Positions 1 to 9,298 of a stretch of 64,000 nt of DNA are shown here, one piece after another. The translations under genes were made by a program, and so were the position numbers. Under the pieces are notes generated by a model. The model searched no databases. It was given only the letters and a program-made list of their open reading frames with translations, and was not told the DNA's origin. Source of the stretch: Lumbricus terrestris (taxonomy: Eukaryota; Annelida; Clitellata; Crassiclitellata; Lumbricidae). The stretch covers positions 94,443,198 to 94,507,197 of the forward strand of contig OX457036.1 in assembly GCA_949752735.1 (NCBI GenBank). Direction: 5' to 3'. How positions within the stretch are numbered: the stretch's first letter is position 1; the number at the start of each line of letters is the position of its first letter.

Positions 1-15
1 TAACATCCGGGAGCA

Positions 16-1164
16 ATGAAATTGAAAAAGAGATGGTTGCATGTGAACGTGATGATTATGATGATTCTGGAAGTGATAGTGAATGAAATGGACACGAGTA
101 TGAGAGATTTGTTTGCCGAGAATACAAGTGATGAAAGACAATTGGCAGACGCAAAGAAATTTGAAGAGCAGCAGAGAAATGACGAGTCACTGAAGTCGTG
201 GTGGAAGATAGCTGAAGACAAAGGATCTGAGTTTAGTGTGGTGAATGGGTTGATGTATAAGAAACATCAAATGTTGGACCAGTTGGTGTATCAGTTGGTG
301 TTGCCGAAGGAAAGAAGAATTCAGGTGATGGAATTGGCGCACGAGTCAGTATTTGGCGGACACTTGGGAGAAGAGAAGACAAGAGAACGTATCAAATTGT
401 CCTTTGTGTGGCCAAGGATGCGTAGAGATGTGGTGAAATTCTGCAAGTCTTGTGAGAAGTGTCAGTTGAAAGCACGAAGTTTGGTGATGGATCGAGTACC
501 GATTACGCCAATACCAAGGGAGGATGTGCCGTTCAGAAGAATGACAATGGACGTCGTAGGACCAATCGAACCGACGTCAGCAGCAGGGCATAAGTATTGC
601 TTGTGCATCGTAGACTCATGTACAAGATGGCCGACAATCTTTTTGATGAAGTCATTGACTGCTAAGGCTGTATGCGAAGCTCTGATGAAGTTGTTCATGG
701 ATGTGGGAGTTCCGTCAGTGATAACGAGTGCTAGAGGAACGAATTTTACAGCCAGTCTAACGAGAGAATTTCTGAAATTGATGGGGTGTTGTCCTCGATT
801 CGATTCGCCAGGACATCCAGAAGCGGCCGGATTAGTGGAGAGATGGAATCAAACGTTCAAGAAGATGGTTCATCATGTCATTGTGGAAAATCCGAGACAG
901 TGGCATAAAATCATACCATTTACAGTCTGGGCATTGAGAGAAGTGCCTAATGCAACTACAGGAGTGGCACCGTATCTGCTGGTCTATGGAAAGTTGCCGA
1001 GAGGGCCACTAACCATTCTTAAAGAAAGCTGGACCAAAGAGATAAATTTACCACCGAACATTGGAGTGCAACCGGCTAAGTACTTGAAGAATTTAAGAGC
1101 AGACATGGAAAAGGCCTTGACATTCGCCGAGAGCTGTGCTGAGCTAATTTTGTATAACGTATAG
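16..1164 (+). CDS. Gmr1-like Ty3/gypsy integrase region, partial element
   Basis: Open frame of 382 codons encoding the integrase of an LTR retrotransposon. An H2C2 zinc-binding domain is visible (His-Glu-Ser...Gly-Gly-His about residues 108-115, then Cys-x2-Cys-x2-Cys about 143-149). The DDE core follows, with the first Asp in MDVVGPIE and the Glu in GLVERWNQ. The second catalytic Asp, expected just before RGTNF, is Ala (TSARGTNF), so this copy is probably catalytically dead. The C-terminal part (LLVYGKLPRGPL) is present. The protein is close to the integrase part of the element at 37254-42396, so both belong to one family. The frame is preceded by an in-frame TAA at 1-3 and ends at 1164 with no reverse transcriptase after it. 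Gag and protease, if present, lie left of the window. Confidence 0.85.
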   Translation: MKLKKRWLHVNVMIMMILEVIVNEMDTSMRDLFAENTSDERQLADAKKFEEQQRNDESLKSWWKIAEDKGSEFSVVNGLMYKKHQMLDQLVYQLVLPKERRIQVMELAHESVFGGHLGEEKTRERIKLSFVWPRMRRDVVKFCKSCEKCQLKARSLVMDRVPITPIPREDVPFRRMTMDVVGPIEPTSAAGHKYCLCIVDSCTRWPTIFLMKSLTAKAVCEALMKLFMDVGVPSVITSARGTNFTASLTREFLKLMGCCPRFDSPGHPEAAGLVERWNQTFKKMVHHVIVENPRQWHKIIPFTVWALREVPNATTGVAPYLLVYGKLPRGPLTILKESWTKEINLPPNIGVQPAKYLKNLRADMEKALTFAESCAELILYNV

Positions 1165-1283
1165 TGATCAGCTATTTGTTGAGCGTACGGATAGGCCAGC
1201 TCAAGGTCAGCTAATTGTTGAGTGAACAGACAGACAGGCCAGCTGACTGAGTGGCGGGAAAGTGCCGAGGCGCGTCGTCGCCG

Positions 1284-1323
<40 letters not shown>

Positions 1324-1690
1324 GAGAAGGACAGTGCGACCGAAGAGAGAGTGTACGCTGAGAGTGAGATAAGTTGTAGAAGGAGTGCAAGTCGTGTGTA
1401 GAAGACGTTAGAGTAATAATATAATAAGATGGCGTTTCTGTCGTGCAATTGAATTGTTTATCGTCGTTGATGCATTGTTGTGTTGATTGTGAATATTGGA
1501 AATCGAAGAAGAAAATACAAGAAACTGATCTTTGTTGTAAGAGAACAAGTTTAAGAACTTTAGACACTTATACACTAGCCATAGCTACCGCAGTACAGTG
1601 AATAGGTTAGGCCTAGGTTGCGCTACAGAACAAAGAAGAGACTGGAAAAATCGTGGGTGATTGTGGAAGATCACACCTTCTATGCATATT
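1165..1690. other. Non-coding stretch after the integrase remnant
   Basis: No convincing coding frame. It contains a GACA microsatellite and purine-rich sequence, and may be retroelement leader or flank. No second copy in this window allows it to be called an LTR. Confidence 0.4.
1283..1326. repeat. (GA)n/(GACA)n microsatellite
   Basis: A short GA run passes into about nine GACA repeats, followed by GAGA. Confidence 0.9.
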
Positions 1691-1696
1691 CTAAAT

Positions 1697-1828
1697 ATGA
1701 AGGCTCTAGTGTTGCGCATAACACGGGGTAGGCCACGCAGAGCTTCAAGTACTAGAAACACATGTAGGCAAGTGATGCCGATTGAAAGGTTATATTTAAA
1801 AAAACTGACATGCAGTATGTCGTATTAA
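1697..1828 (+). other. Conserved 43-codon short ORF, one per array unit
   Basis: ATG to TAA, beginning MKALVLRITRGRPRRA, basic and Arg-rich in the middle, ending LTCSMSY. The same frame is intact at 8572-8703, 14163-14294 and 16154-16285, and shortened by a TAA at 2731 and 5091. Some conservation is expected simply because the array is young. It may be a leader exon, an upstream ORF or non-coding. I could not find a donor site that joins it in frame to the downstream LRAT-like exon. Confidence 0.35.
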
Positions 1829-2055
1829 ATGAAATGTCAGTATCATCCGAGTGCTCTGTTCCTCTGATTCCTCGATCGACCACCCCCGGTAATAGATAAT
1901 AATGGAGCAGCTCGACACATCAATGCAGAACCACAAAGGATGAAAATATGTCATGCAATTTGTGTCAGGGAATGTGCAAATATGCAATCTGCGTTGCAAT
2001 TATAACAATGAATGGTGGATAGTATATCCTTAATGTTACAGTGTTCTGTTTGTAG

Positions 2056-2514
2056 AGCGATGAAATAGGTTCAGTGGAAGTGAAAGTCGGGTCGCCGAAA
2101 GAATTGGGTCCAGGTGACCAGGTAGCGTTTCCAACGAAAACTGCACCGCTTCTCGCTGATCATCACGCAATAGTGGTGAGAGTTCTGGGCTGTGGTCGCA
2201 CTCGCGTCGAGCAGCATGCAGGGCCACCAGGAGGTACTGGAACATCTTCTGCCTCTGGAGGGAAAGGAAAGTCAACTATCAGGAGCGACATCATCGATGT
2301 TTCTAAACATATCAGAACTGGTGTAATGAGGCGTGTCAAATACGATCCACTGGACTGCACTTTCACTGGAAAGACCACCGGGAGGAGAGCCCAACAGATG
2401 ATTGGCCAAATAGGATTGTTTGACCTGAAGTACAGTGTCCGGACGAACAACTGCGAGCATTTCGCGACGTATACCACACACCGGACTACGTTTTCAGTGG
2501 AAAGACGACGGTAA
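2056..2514 (+). CDS. LRAT/PLAAT-like protein, array copy 1
   Basis: LRAT-domain (NlpC/P60-superfamily) protein. Family members are thiol acyltransferases or phospholipases acting on phospholipids or retinol. The sequence shows GDQVAFPTKTAP, then DHHAIVVRV (first catalytic His), EQHAGPP (second His, as in the family HxAPP motif), and NNCEHFATY with the catalytic Cys codon at 2452-2454. NCEHF is the LRAT family signature. There is no ATG at the equivalent of the MEVKV start (GTG here), so translation needs an upstream exon. The sequence CTGTTTGTAG just before 2056 is a good splice acceptor. The C-terminus (FSVERRR) differs from the YCKTG end of the main copies and comes from a fused tail module. 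No membrane anchor is seen. The domain is fairly sure; expression is unknown. Confidence 0.65.
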   Translation, partial: SDEIGSVEVKVGSPKELGPGDQVAFPTKTAPLLADHHAIVVRVLGCGRTRVEQHAGPPGGTGTSSASGGKGKSTIRSDIIDVSKHIRTGVMRRVKYDPLDCTFTGKTTGRRAQQMIGQIGLFDLKYSVRTNNCEHFATYTTHRTTFSVERRR

Positions 2515-2690
2515 AGATCGAGAGCCGAAAAGATGATTGGCAAAAAGGAATTGTTTGATAAGCAGCACAGCGTTCTGACGAACAACTGCAAGCATTTCGC
2601 GACGTATACGACCCACCGGACGCGTTTCCAGTGGAAAGTTGACGGTATAGAGAGCCGAAAAGATGATTGGTAAACAGAGATTGTTTGATA
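2515..2690 (+). pseudogene. Extra C-terminal tail module of LRAT-like gene
   Basis: A second copy of the C-terminal segment (GAGCCGAAAAGATGATTGGC...AACAACTGCAAGCATTTCGCGACG) directly follows the stop of copy 1. It lacks an N-terminal half and an in-frame start. Confidence 0.7.
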
Positions 2691-3097
2691 ATATAGTCTC
2701 ATCATATACCTTCTATGCATATTCGAAATATGAATGCTCTAGTGTTGCGCATAACACGGGGTAGGCCACGCAGAGCTGCAAGTGCTAGAAACACATGTAG
2801 GCAAATGATGCCGATCTAAAGGTTATATTTTAAAGAACTGGCATTCAGTACGTCGTATTAAATGAAATGTCATTATCATCCGAGTGTTCTATTCCTCTGA
2901 TTCCCCGATCGACTATCCGTGGTAATAGATAATAATGGAGGAGCACGACACATCATTGCAGTACCACAAAGATGAAAAATGTGTCATGAAATTTGTGTCA
3001 GGGATTGTGCAAATATGCAATCTGCGTGGCAATTATATTCATGAATGGTGGATAGTATATTCTTAATGTTGCAATGCTCCGTTTGTAGAGCAAATAA

Positions 3098-3545
3098 ATT
3101 GGTTCAGAGAAATTAAAGGTCAAGTGGACAAAGGAATTGCGTCCAGCAGATCAGTTCGTCTTGCCCACCATGCAGAATTTCACCTAGGCTCGCAAAGCAC
3201 CACGAACTCGTGGTTAGAGTTCTCGATAATCATCGAATTTGCGATTTCCAGCATGTTGGGCCACCAGGAGATGATGGAATAGCCTCTTCATCTGGCTCAG
3301 GAGTGAAAGGAAAGTCGACTATACGAAGCGATATCATAGAACTTTCCCAGCATATCAGAAACGTTGTCATGAGGAAAGTGGAATACAACCCGCCAGACTG
3401 CACTTTCACTGGAAAGACGACGGTAAAGAGAGCCGAAAAGATGATTGGCAAAAAGGGATTATTTCATAAGCAGTACAGCGTTCTGACAACTGGAAGCATT
3501 TCGCGACGTATTGCAAAACTGGATTTGCCAAGTCAAAACAGTTAA
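3098..3545 (+). pseudogene. LRAT-like pseudogene, array copy 2
   Basis: Starts in the usual place (TTGGTTCAGAG) and continues through the second-His region and ATIRSDII-like segment to the tail. A 5' frameshift breaks the domain start. In the NCEHF region the bases GAACAACTGC are reduced to ACAACTGG, removing the Cys and shifting frame. The 3' block is AAAACTGGATTTGCCAAGTCAAAACAG. Confidence 0.75.
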
Positions 3546-3759
3546 GGCAGTGACCAGTTTTGCAATATGGAGCGGAGAGTTCGCAGTTGACGCGTTTTTG
3601 AAGTGTCACTAGTGTGAGAGAATCCTGGATATACAGTTTATCTGCTCGAAAGAGCATACAAACAATAGTTTAATAAGAGATACATGATTTGGATTTTACT
3701 TAGTATGTGAGCCGTGTCTTTTGAAGGGTTATATCAAAATGAGGCATAATGTTTTTCTG

Positions 3760-4140
3760 TATGCCTTTCCCACCAGAACTGCACCGCGTCTCGCTGAACA
3801 TCACGCAATTGTGGTGAGAGTTCTGTGCAGTCGTCGCATTCGCGTCGTGCAGCATGCTGGGGCACCAGGAGATGATGGAATAGCCTCGAGCTTCATCTGG
3901 CTCAGAAGTGAAAGGCAAGTCGACTATACGGAGCGATATCAACGAACTTTCCCAGCATATCAGAAACGGTGTCATGAGGAAGGTTGGATACGAACCACCA
4001 GACTGCACTTTCACTGGAAGGACGACGGTAAAGAGAGCCGAAAAGATGATTGGCAAAACGGGATTATTTCATAAGCAGTAGGCCTACAGCGTTCTGACAA
4101 CAACTGGAAGCATTTCGCGACGTATTGCTAAACTGGATTT
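3760..4140 (+). pseudogene. LRAT-like pseudogene, array copy 3
   Basis: TTTCCCACCAGAACTGCACCGCGTCTCGC gives the domain start with a His pair (EHHAIVVRV, then VQHAGAP). An insertion (CCTCGAGCTTCATCTGG) shifts the frame, and the Cys segment is altered (ACAACAACTGGAAGC). The 5' MEVKV portion is missing; the copy is joined directly to 3' flank from another unit. Confidence 0.7.
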
Positions 4141-4388
4141 GCCAAGTCAAAACAGTTAAGGCAGTGACCAGTTTTGCAATATGGAGCGGAGTGCTCGCAG
4201 TCGACGCGTTTTTGTAGTGTCACTAGACGTTCATTACAAGAGAATCCAGGATATACAGTTTTTCTGCTCGAAAGAGCATTCAAACAATAGTTTAATAAGA
4301 GATACATGATTTGGATTTTACTTAGTATGTGAGCCGTGTCTTTTGAAGTGTTATATCAAAATGAGACATAATGTTTTTCTGTATGCCT

Positions 4389-4755
4389 TTCCCACCAGAA
4401 CTGCACCGCGTCTCGCTGATCATCACGCAATTGTGGTGAGAGTTCTGTGCAGTGGTCGCATTCGCGCCGTGCACCAGAAGATGATGGAACAGCTTCTTCA
4501 TCAGGCATATGAGTGAAAGGAAAGTCGACTATACGAAGCGATATCATCGAACTTTCCCAGCATATCAGAAACGGTGTCATGAGGAAAGTGGAATAAAACC
4601 CGCCAGACTGCACTTTCACTGGAAAGACGACGGTAAAGAGAGCCGAAAAGATGATTGGCAAAAAGGGATTATTTCATAAGCAGTACAGCGTTCTGACAAC
4701 TGGAAGCATTTCGCGACGTATTGCAAAACTGGATTTGCCAAGTCAAAACAGTTAA
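4389..4755 (+). pseudogene. LRAT-like pseudogene, array copy 4
   Basis: Near duplicate of copies 2-3. A deletion removes most of the second-His segment (CGCGCCGTGCACCAGAAG), there is an in-frame TAA (GTGGAATAAAACCC), and the Cys segment is deleted as in copy 2. Confidence 0.7.
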
Positions 4756-4772
4756 GGCAGTTACCAGCTATG

Positions 4773-5028
4773 CAATAGGAGCGACATCATTGATGTTTCT
4801 GAACATATCAGAACTGGTGTAATGAGGCGTGTCAAATACGATCCACTGGACTGCACTTTCACAGGAAAGACGACCGTGAGGAGAGCCCAAAAGATGGTTG
4901 GCAAAATAGGATTGTTTGACGTGAAGTACAGTGTCCTGACGAACAACTGCGAGCATTTCGCGACGTATACGACCCACCGGACTCCGTTTTTAGTGGAAGG
5001 ACGACGGTATAGAGAGCCGAAAAAATGA
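4773..5028 (+). pseudogene. LRAT-like 3' half, array copy 5
   Basis: Begins abruptly at SDIIDVSEHIRTGV, fused to the 3' flank of copy 4, and keeps NNCEHFATYTTHRT. The two His residues are absent, so a full domain cannot form. This looks like a product of unequal recombination. Confidence 0.75.
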
Positions 5029-5453
5029 TTGGCAAAAAGAGATTGTTTCATATAGTCTCATTATATCCCTTCTACGCGTATTCGAAATATGAAGGCTCTA
5101 GTGTTGCGCATAACACGGGTTAGGCCACGCAGAGCTGCAAGAAACACATGTAGGCAAATGATGCCGATCTAAAGGTTATATTTTAGAACTCACATGCAGT
5201 ATGTCGTATTAAATTAAATACCAATATCATCCGAGTGTTCTGTTCCTCTGATTCCACGATCGACCACCCCCGGTAATAGTTAAAATAGAGCAGCTCGACA
5301 CATCAATGCAGAACCACAAAGATGAAAATATGTGTAATGCAATTTGTTTCAAGGATTGTGCAAAAATGCAATCTGCATAGCAATTATAACAATGAATGGT
5401 GGATAGTATATACAATGTTCTGTTTGTAGGCTGACGAGACAAACTCGAAGGAA

Positions 5454-5520
5454 ATGACCATAAGGTCGACAAAGGAACTTCGACAGGGTGATCAGGTGGC
5501 GTTCCTCGATCGACCACCCC
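5454..5520 (+). pseudogene. Chimeric N-terminal LRAT-like fragment
   Basis: MTIRSTKELRQGDQVAF is joined at a shared TTCCTCGATCG to the spacer sequence (LDRPPPV, then GGTAATAGAT) that normally lies about 200 bp upstream of a gene body. It is a short recombination chimera. Confidence 0.6.
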
Positions 5521-5707
5521 CGGTAATAGATTACAATGGAGCAGCACTACTTCAATGCAGTACCACAAAAGATGAAAATATGTGTCATGAAATTTGTGTC
5601 AGTGATTATGCAAATATGCAATCTGCATTGCAATTATAACAATGAATGGTGGATAGTATATCCTTAATGTTACAATGCTCTGTTTGTAGAGCGAAGAGAT
5701 TGACTCG

Positions 5708-6118
5708 ATGGAAGTGAAAGTGAGATCAACTAAAGAACTGCGACCGGGCGACCAGGTGGCGTTTCCCACCAAAACGGCACCACGTATCGCCGACCATCAT
5801 GCGATAGTGATCAGAGTTGTCGCCAAAGGTCGCATCCGTGTTGTGCAGCATGCAGGCCCACCAGGAGGTACTGGAACATCTTCCTTTGGAGGGAAAGGCA
5901 AATCAACCATCAGGAGCGACATCATCGATGTTTCTGAACGTATCAGAACTGGTGTAATGAGGCGTGTCAAATACGATCCACCGGACTGCACTTTCACTGG
6001 AAAGACGACCGTGAGGAGAGTCCAACAGATGATCGGCAAAATAGGATTGTTTGACGTGAAGTACAGTGTCGTGACGAAAAACTGCAAGCATTTAGCGACG
6101 TATTGCAAAACGGGATAG
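5708..6118 (+). CDS. LRAT/PLAAT-like protein, type alpha, copy 7
   Basis: 136 residues, single open frame from ATG in GACTCGATGGAAGTG. LRAT-domain fold of the NlpC/P60 superfamily; relatives transfer acyl groups through a Cys thioester. Proposed catalytic set: His31 (DHHAIVIRV), His48 (VVQHAGPP, matching the family HxAPP motif) and Cys126 (KNCKHLATY). The family NCEH motif is NCKH here, a charge reversal next to the Cys. A Gly/Ser-rich loop (residues 53-66) precedes a basic segment. There is no signal peptide and no C-terminal hydrophobic anchor of the kind seen in vertebrate PLAATs; the protein ends CKTG. It is almost identical to the copies at 8888 and 14479. CTGTTTGTAG lies just upstream, so a longer spliced form is possible. 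Function is inferred from the family. Confidence 0.7.
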   Translation: MEVKVRSTKELRPGDQVAFPTKTAPRIADHHAIVIRVVAKGRIRVVQHAGPPGGTGTSSFGGKGKSTIRSDIIDVSERIRTGVMRRVKYDPPDCTFTGKTTVRRVQQMIGKIGLFDVKYSVVTKNCKHLATYCKTG

Positions 6119-6604
6119 GCCAAGTCAAAACAGTTAAAGCAGTGACCAGTTTTGCAATATGGACCGGAGTGCTCGCAGTTGACGCGTTTTTGTAGTGTCA
6201 CTAGTGTGTACATTACAAGAGAATCCTGGATATCTGCATTCAAACTATAGGTTAAAAAGAGGCCACGCAGAGCTGCAAGTGGTAGAAACACATGTAGGCA
6301 TGTGACGACGATCGAAAGGTTATATTTTAAAGAACTCACATGCAGTACGTGGTATTAAATGAAATGTCAATATCATCCGAGTGTTCAGTTCCTCTGTTTC
6401 CTCGATCGACCACCCCCGGTAAAAGATAATAATGGAGCAGCACGACAAATCAATGCAGAACCACAAAGATGAAAATATATGGCATGCAATTTGTGTCAGG
6501 GATTATGCAAATATGCAATCTGCGTTGCAATTATAACAATGAATGGTGGATAGTATATCCTTAATGTTACAATGTTCTGTTTGTAGAGCGAAGAGATTGA
6601 CTCC

Positions 6605-7060
6605 ATGGAGGTGACCGTGAGATCGACAAAGGAATTTCGTCCAGGAGATCAGGACGTTCTGCCCACACAGAATTTCACCTCGGCTCGCAGACCACCACGA
6701 ATTCGTGGTTAGAGTTCACGATAATCATCGAATTCGTGTGATCCAGCATGCTGCGCCACCAGGAGATGATGGAACAGCCTATTCATCTAGCTCGGGAGTG
6801 AAAGGCAAGTCGACTATACGGAGCGATATCATCGAAGTTTCCCAACATATCAGAAACGGTGTCATGAGGCGGGTTGAATATACGACACACTGGACTGCGT
6901 TTTCACTGGAAAGACGACGGTAAAGAGAGCCGAAAAGAAGTTTGGCAAAAAGGGCTTGCTTGATAAGCAGTACAGCGTTCTGACGAAAAACTTCGCGCAT
7001 TTCGCGATGTATACGACCAACCGGACTGCGTTTTCAGTGGAAAGACGACGGTAAAGAGAG
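6605..7060 (+). pseudogene. LRAT-like type II pseudogene, copy 8
   Basis: Begins MEVTVRSTKEFRPGDQD. One extra base in CCCACACAGAATTTC (CCCACCAGAATTTC in the copy at 16531) shifts the frame, and it stops soon after. The second-His region (IQHAAPPGDDG) is readable in another frame. The tail has Phe in place of the catalytic Cys (AACTTCGCGCATTTC) and a partial second tail module follows. Confidence 0.8.
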
Positions 7061-7132
7061 CCGAAAAAATGACTGGCAAAAAGAGATTGTTTGATATAGT
7101 CTCATCATATACCTTCTACGCGTATTCGAAAT

Positions 7133-7546
7133 ATGAAGGCTCTAGTATTGGAAGTGAAAGTGAGATCAACTAAAGAACTGCGACCGGGCGACCAGGTGGC
7201 GTTTCCCACCAAAACGGCACCACGTATCGCCGACCATCATGCGATAGTGATCAGAGTTGTCGCCAAAGGTCGCATCCGTGTTGTGCAGCATGCAGGCCCA
7301 CCAGGAGGTACTGGAACATCTTCCTTTGGAGGGAAAGGCAAATCAACCATCAGGAGCGACATCATCGATGTTTCTGAACGTATCAGAACTGGTGTAATGA
7401 GGCGTGTCAAATACGATCCACCGGACTGCACTTTCACTGGAAAGACGACCGTGAGGAGAGTCCAACAGATGATCGGCAAAATAGGATTGTTTGACGTGAA
7501 GTACAGTGTCGTTACGAAAAACTGCGAGCATTTAGCGACGTATTGA
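7133..7546 (+). CDS. LRAT/PLAAT-like protein, type beta, copy 9
   Basis: 137 residues. The first six (MKALVL) come from the start of the conserved short ORF, which is fused directly to EVKVRSTKEL; about 750 bp of spacer normally separate them. This makes an intronless gene with a new N-terminus. The body matches type alpha: DHHAIVIRV, VVQHAGPP, and NCEHLATY with the family NCEH restored. A one-base deletion turns TGC into TGA at the end, so it stops after ATY, four residues earlier than alpha. Proposed catalytic residues are all present. The same fusion and the same early stop recur at 12462, so both arose before the block was duplicated. Confidence 0.7.
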   Translation: MKALVLEVKVRSTKELRPGDQVAFPTKTAPRIADHHAIVIRVVAKGRIRVVQHAGPPGGTGTSSFGGKGKSTIRSDIIDVSERIRTGVMRRVKYDPPDCTFTGKTTVRRVQQMIGKIGLFDVKYSVVTKNCEHLATY

Positions 7547-8043
7547 AAACGGGATAGGCCAAGTCAAAACAGTTAAAGCAGTGACCAGTTTTGCAATATG
7601 GACCGGAGTGCTCGCAGTTGACGCGTTTTTGTAGTGTCACTAGTGTGTACATTACAAGAGAATCCTGGATATCTGCATTCAAACTATAGGTTAAAAAGAG
7701 GCCACGCAGAGCTGCAAGTGGTAGAAACACATGTAGGCAAGTGACGACGATCGAAAGGTTATATTTTAAAGAACTCACATGCAGTACGTCGTATTAAATG
7801 AAATGTCAATATCATCCGAGTGTTCTGTTCCTCTGTTTCCTCGATCGACCACCCCCGGTAAAAGATAATAATGGAGCAGCACGACAAATCAATGCAGAAC
7901 CACAAAGATGAAAATATATGGCATGCAATTTGTGTCAGGGATTATGCAAATATGCAATCTGCGTTGCAATTATAACAATGAATGGTGGATAGTATATCCT
8001 TAATGTTACAATGTTCTGTTTGTAGAGCGAAGAGATTGACTCC

Positions 8044-8500
8044 ATGGAGGTGACCGTGAGATCGACAAAGGAATTTCGTCCAGGAGATCAGGACGTTCTG
8101 CCCACACAGAATTTCACCTCGGCTCGCAGACCACCACGAATTCGTGGTTAGAGTTCACGATAATCATCGAATTCGTGTGATCCAGCATGCTGCGCCACCA
8201 GGAGATGATGGAACAGCCTATTCATCTAGCTCAGGAGTGAAAGGCAAGTCGACTATACGGAGCGATATCATCGAAGTTTCCCAACATATCAGAAACGGTG
8301 TCATGAGGCGGGTTGAATATACGACACACTGGACTGCGTTTTCACTGGAAAGACGACGGTAAAGAGAGCCGAAAAGAAGTTTGGCAAAAAGGGCTTGCTT
8401 GATAAGCAGTACAGCGTTCTGACGAAAAACATCGCGCATTTCGCGATGTATACGACCAACCGGACTGCGTTTTCAGTGGAAAGACGACGGTAAAGAGAGC
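8044..8500 (+). pseudogene. LRAT-like type II pseudogene, copy 10
   Basis: Nearly identical to the pseudogene at 6605, with the same extra base in CCCACACAG, the same loss of the Cys segment from the main frame, and the same tail module. It was duplicated after inactivation. Confidence 0.8.
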
Positions 8501-8887
8501 CGAAAAAATGACTGGCAAAAAGAGATTGTTTGATATAGTCTCATCATATACCTTCTACGCGTATTCGAAATATGAAGGCTCTAGTATTGCGCATAACACG
8601 GGGTAGGCTACGCCGAGCTGCAAGTGCTAGAAACACATGTAGGCAAGTGACGCCGATCAAAAGGTTATATTTTAAAGAACTGACATGCAGTACATCGTAT
8701 TAAATGAAATGCCAATATCATCCGAGTGTTCTGTTTCTCGGTTTCCACTAAGATAAAAATATGTGTCATGCATTTGTGTCAGGGATTATGCAAATATGCA
8801 ATCTGCATTGCAATTATAACAATGAATGGTGGATAGTATATCCTTAATGTTACAATGCTCTGTTTGTAGAGCGAAGAGATTGACTCG

Positions 8888-9298
8888 ATGGAAGTGAAAG
8901 TGAGATCAACTAAAGAACTGCGACCGGGCGACCAGGTGGCGTTTCCCACCAAAACGGCACCACGTATCGCCGACCATCATGCGATAGTGATCAGAGTTGT
9001 CGCCAAAGGTCGCATCCGTGTTGTGCAGCATGCAGGCCCACCAGGAGGTACTGGAACATCTTCCTTTGGAGGGAAAGGCAAATCAACCATCAGGAGCGAC
9101 ATCATCGATGTTTCTGAACGTATCAGAACTGGTGTAATGAGGCGTGTCAAATACGATCCACCGGACTGCACTTTCACTGGAAAGACGACCGTGAGGAGAG
9201 CCCAACAGATGATCGGCAAAATAGGATTGTTTGACGTGAAGTACAGTGTCGTGACGAAAAACTGCAAGCATTTAGCGACGTATTGCAAAACGGGATAG
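8888..9298 (+). CDS. LRAT/PLAAT-like protein, type alpha, copy 11
   Basis: 136 residues, differing from the 5708 copy in one visible residue (RRAQQ instead of RRVQQ). Proposed catalytic His31, His48 and Cys126 (NCKH) are kept. Upstream spacer, start context (GACTCGATGG) and 3' block match the other alpha copies. About 230 bp downstream the unit is cut by the transposon at 9528-11674. Confidence 0.7.
   Translation: MEVKVRSTKELRPGDQVAFPTKTAPRIADHHAIVIRVVAKGRIRVVQHAGPPGGTGTSSFGGKGKSTIRSDIIDVSERIRTGVMRRVKYDPPDCTFTGKTTVRRAQQMIGKIGLFDVKYSVVTKNCKHLATYCKTG

Noticed and set aside
1165..1690. LTR of the first retroelement
   Set aside because: No second copy, no TG...CA boundary and no target duplication can be shown here.
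5797..6339. 180-codon minus-strand frame opposite an LRAT-like gene, repeated at 8977 and 14568
   Set aside because: It is the antisense of the conserved plus-strand gene and its 3' flank. It recurs only because the array recurs, and no family motif is seen.
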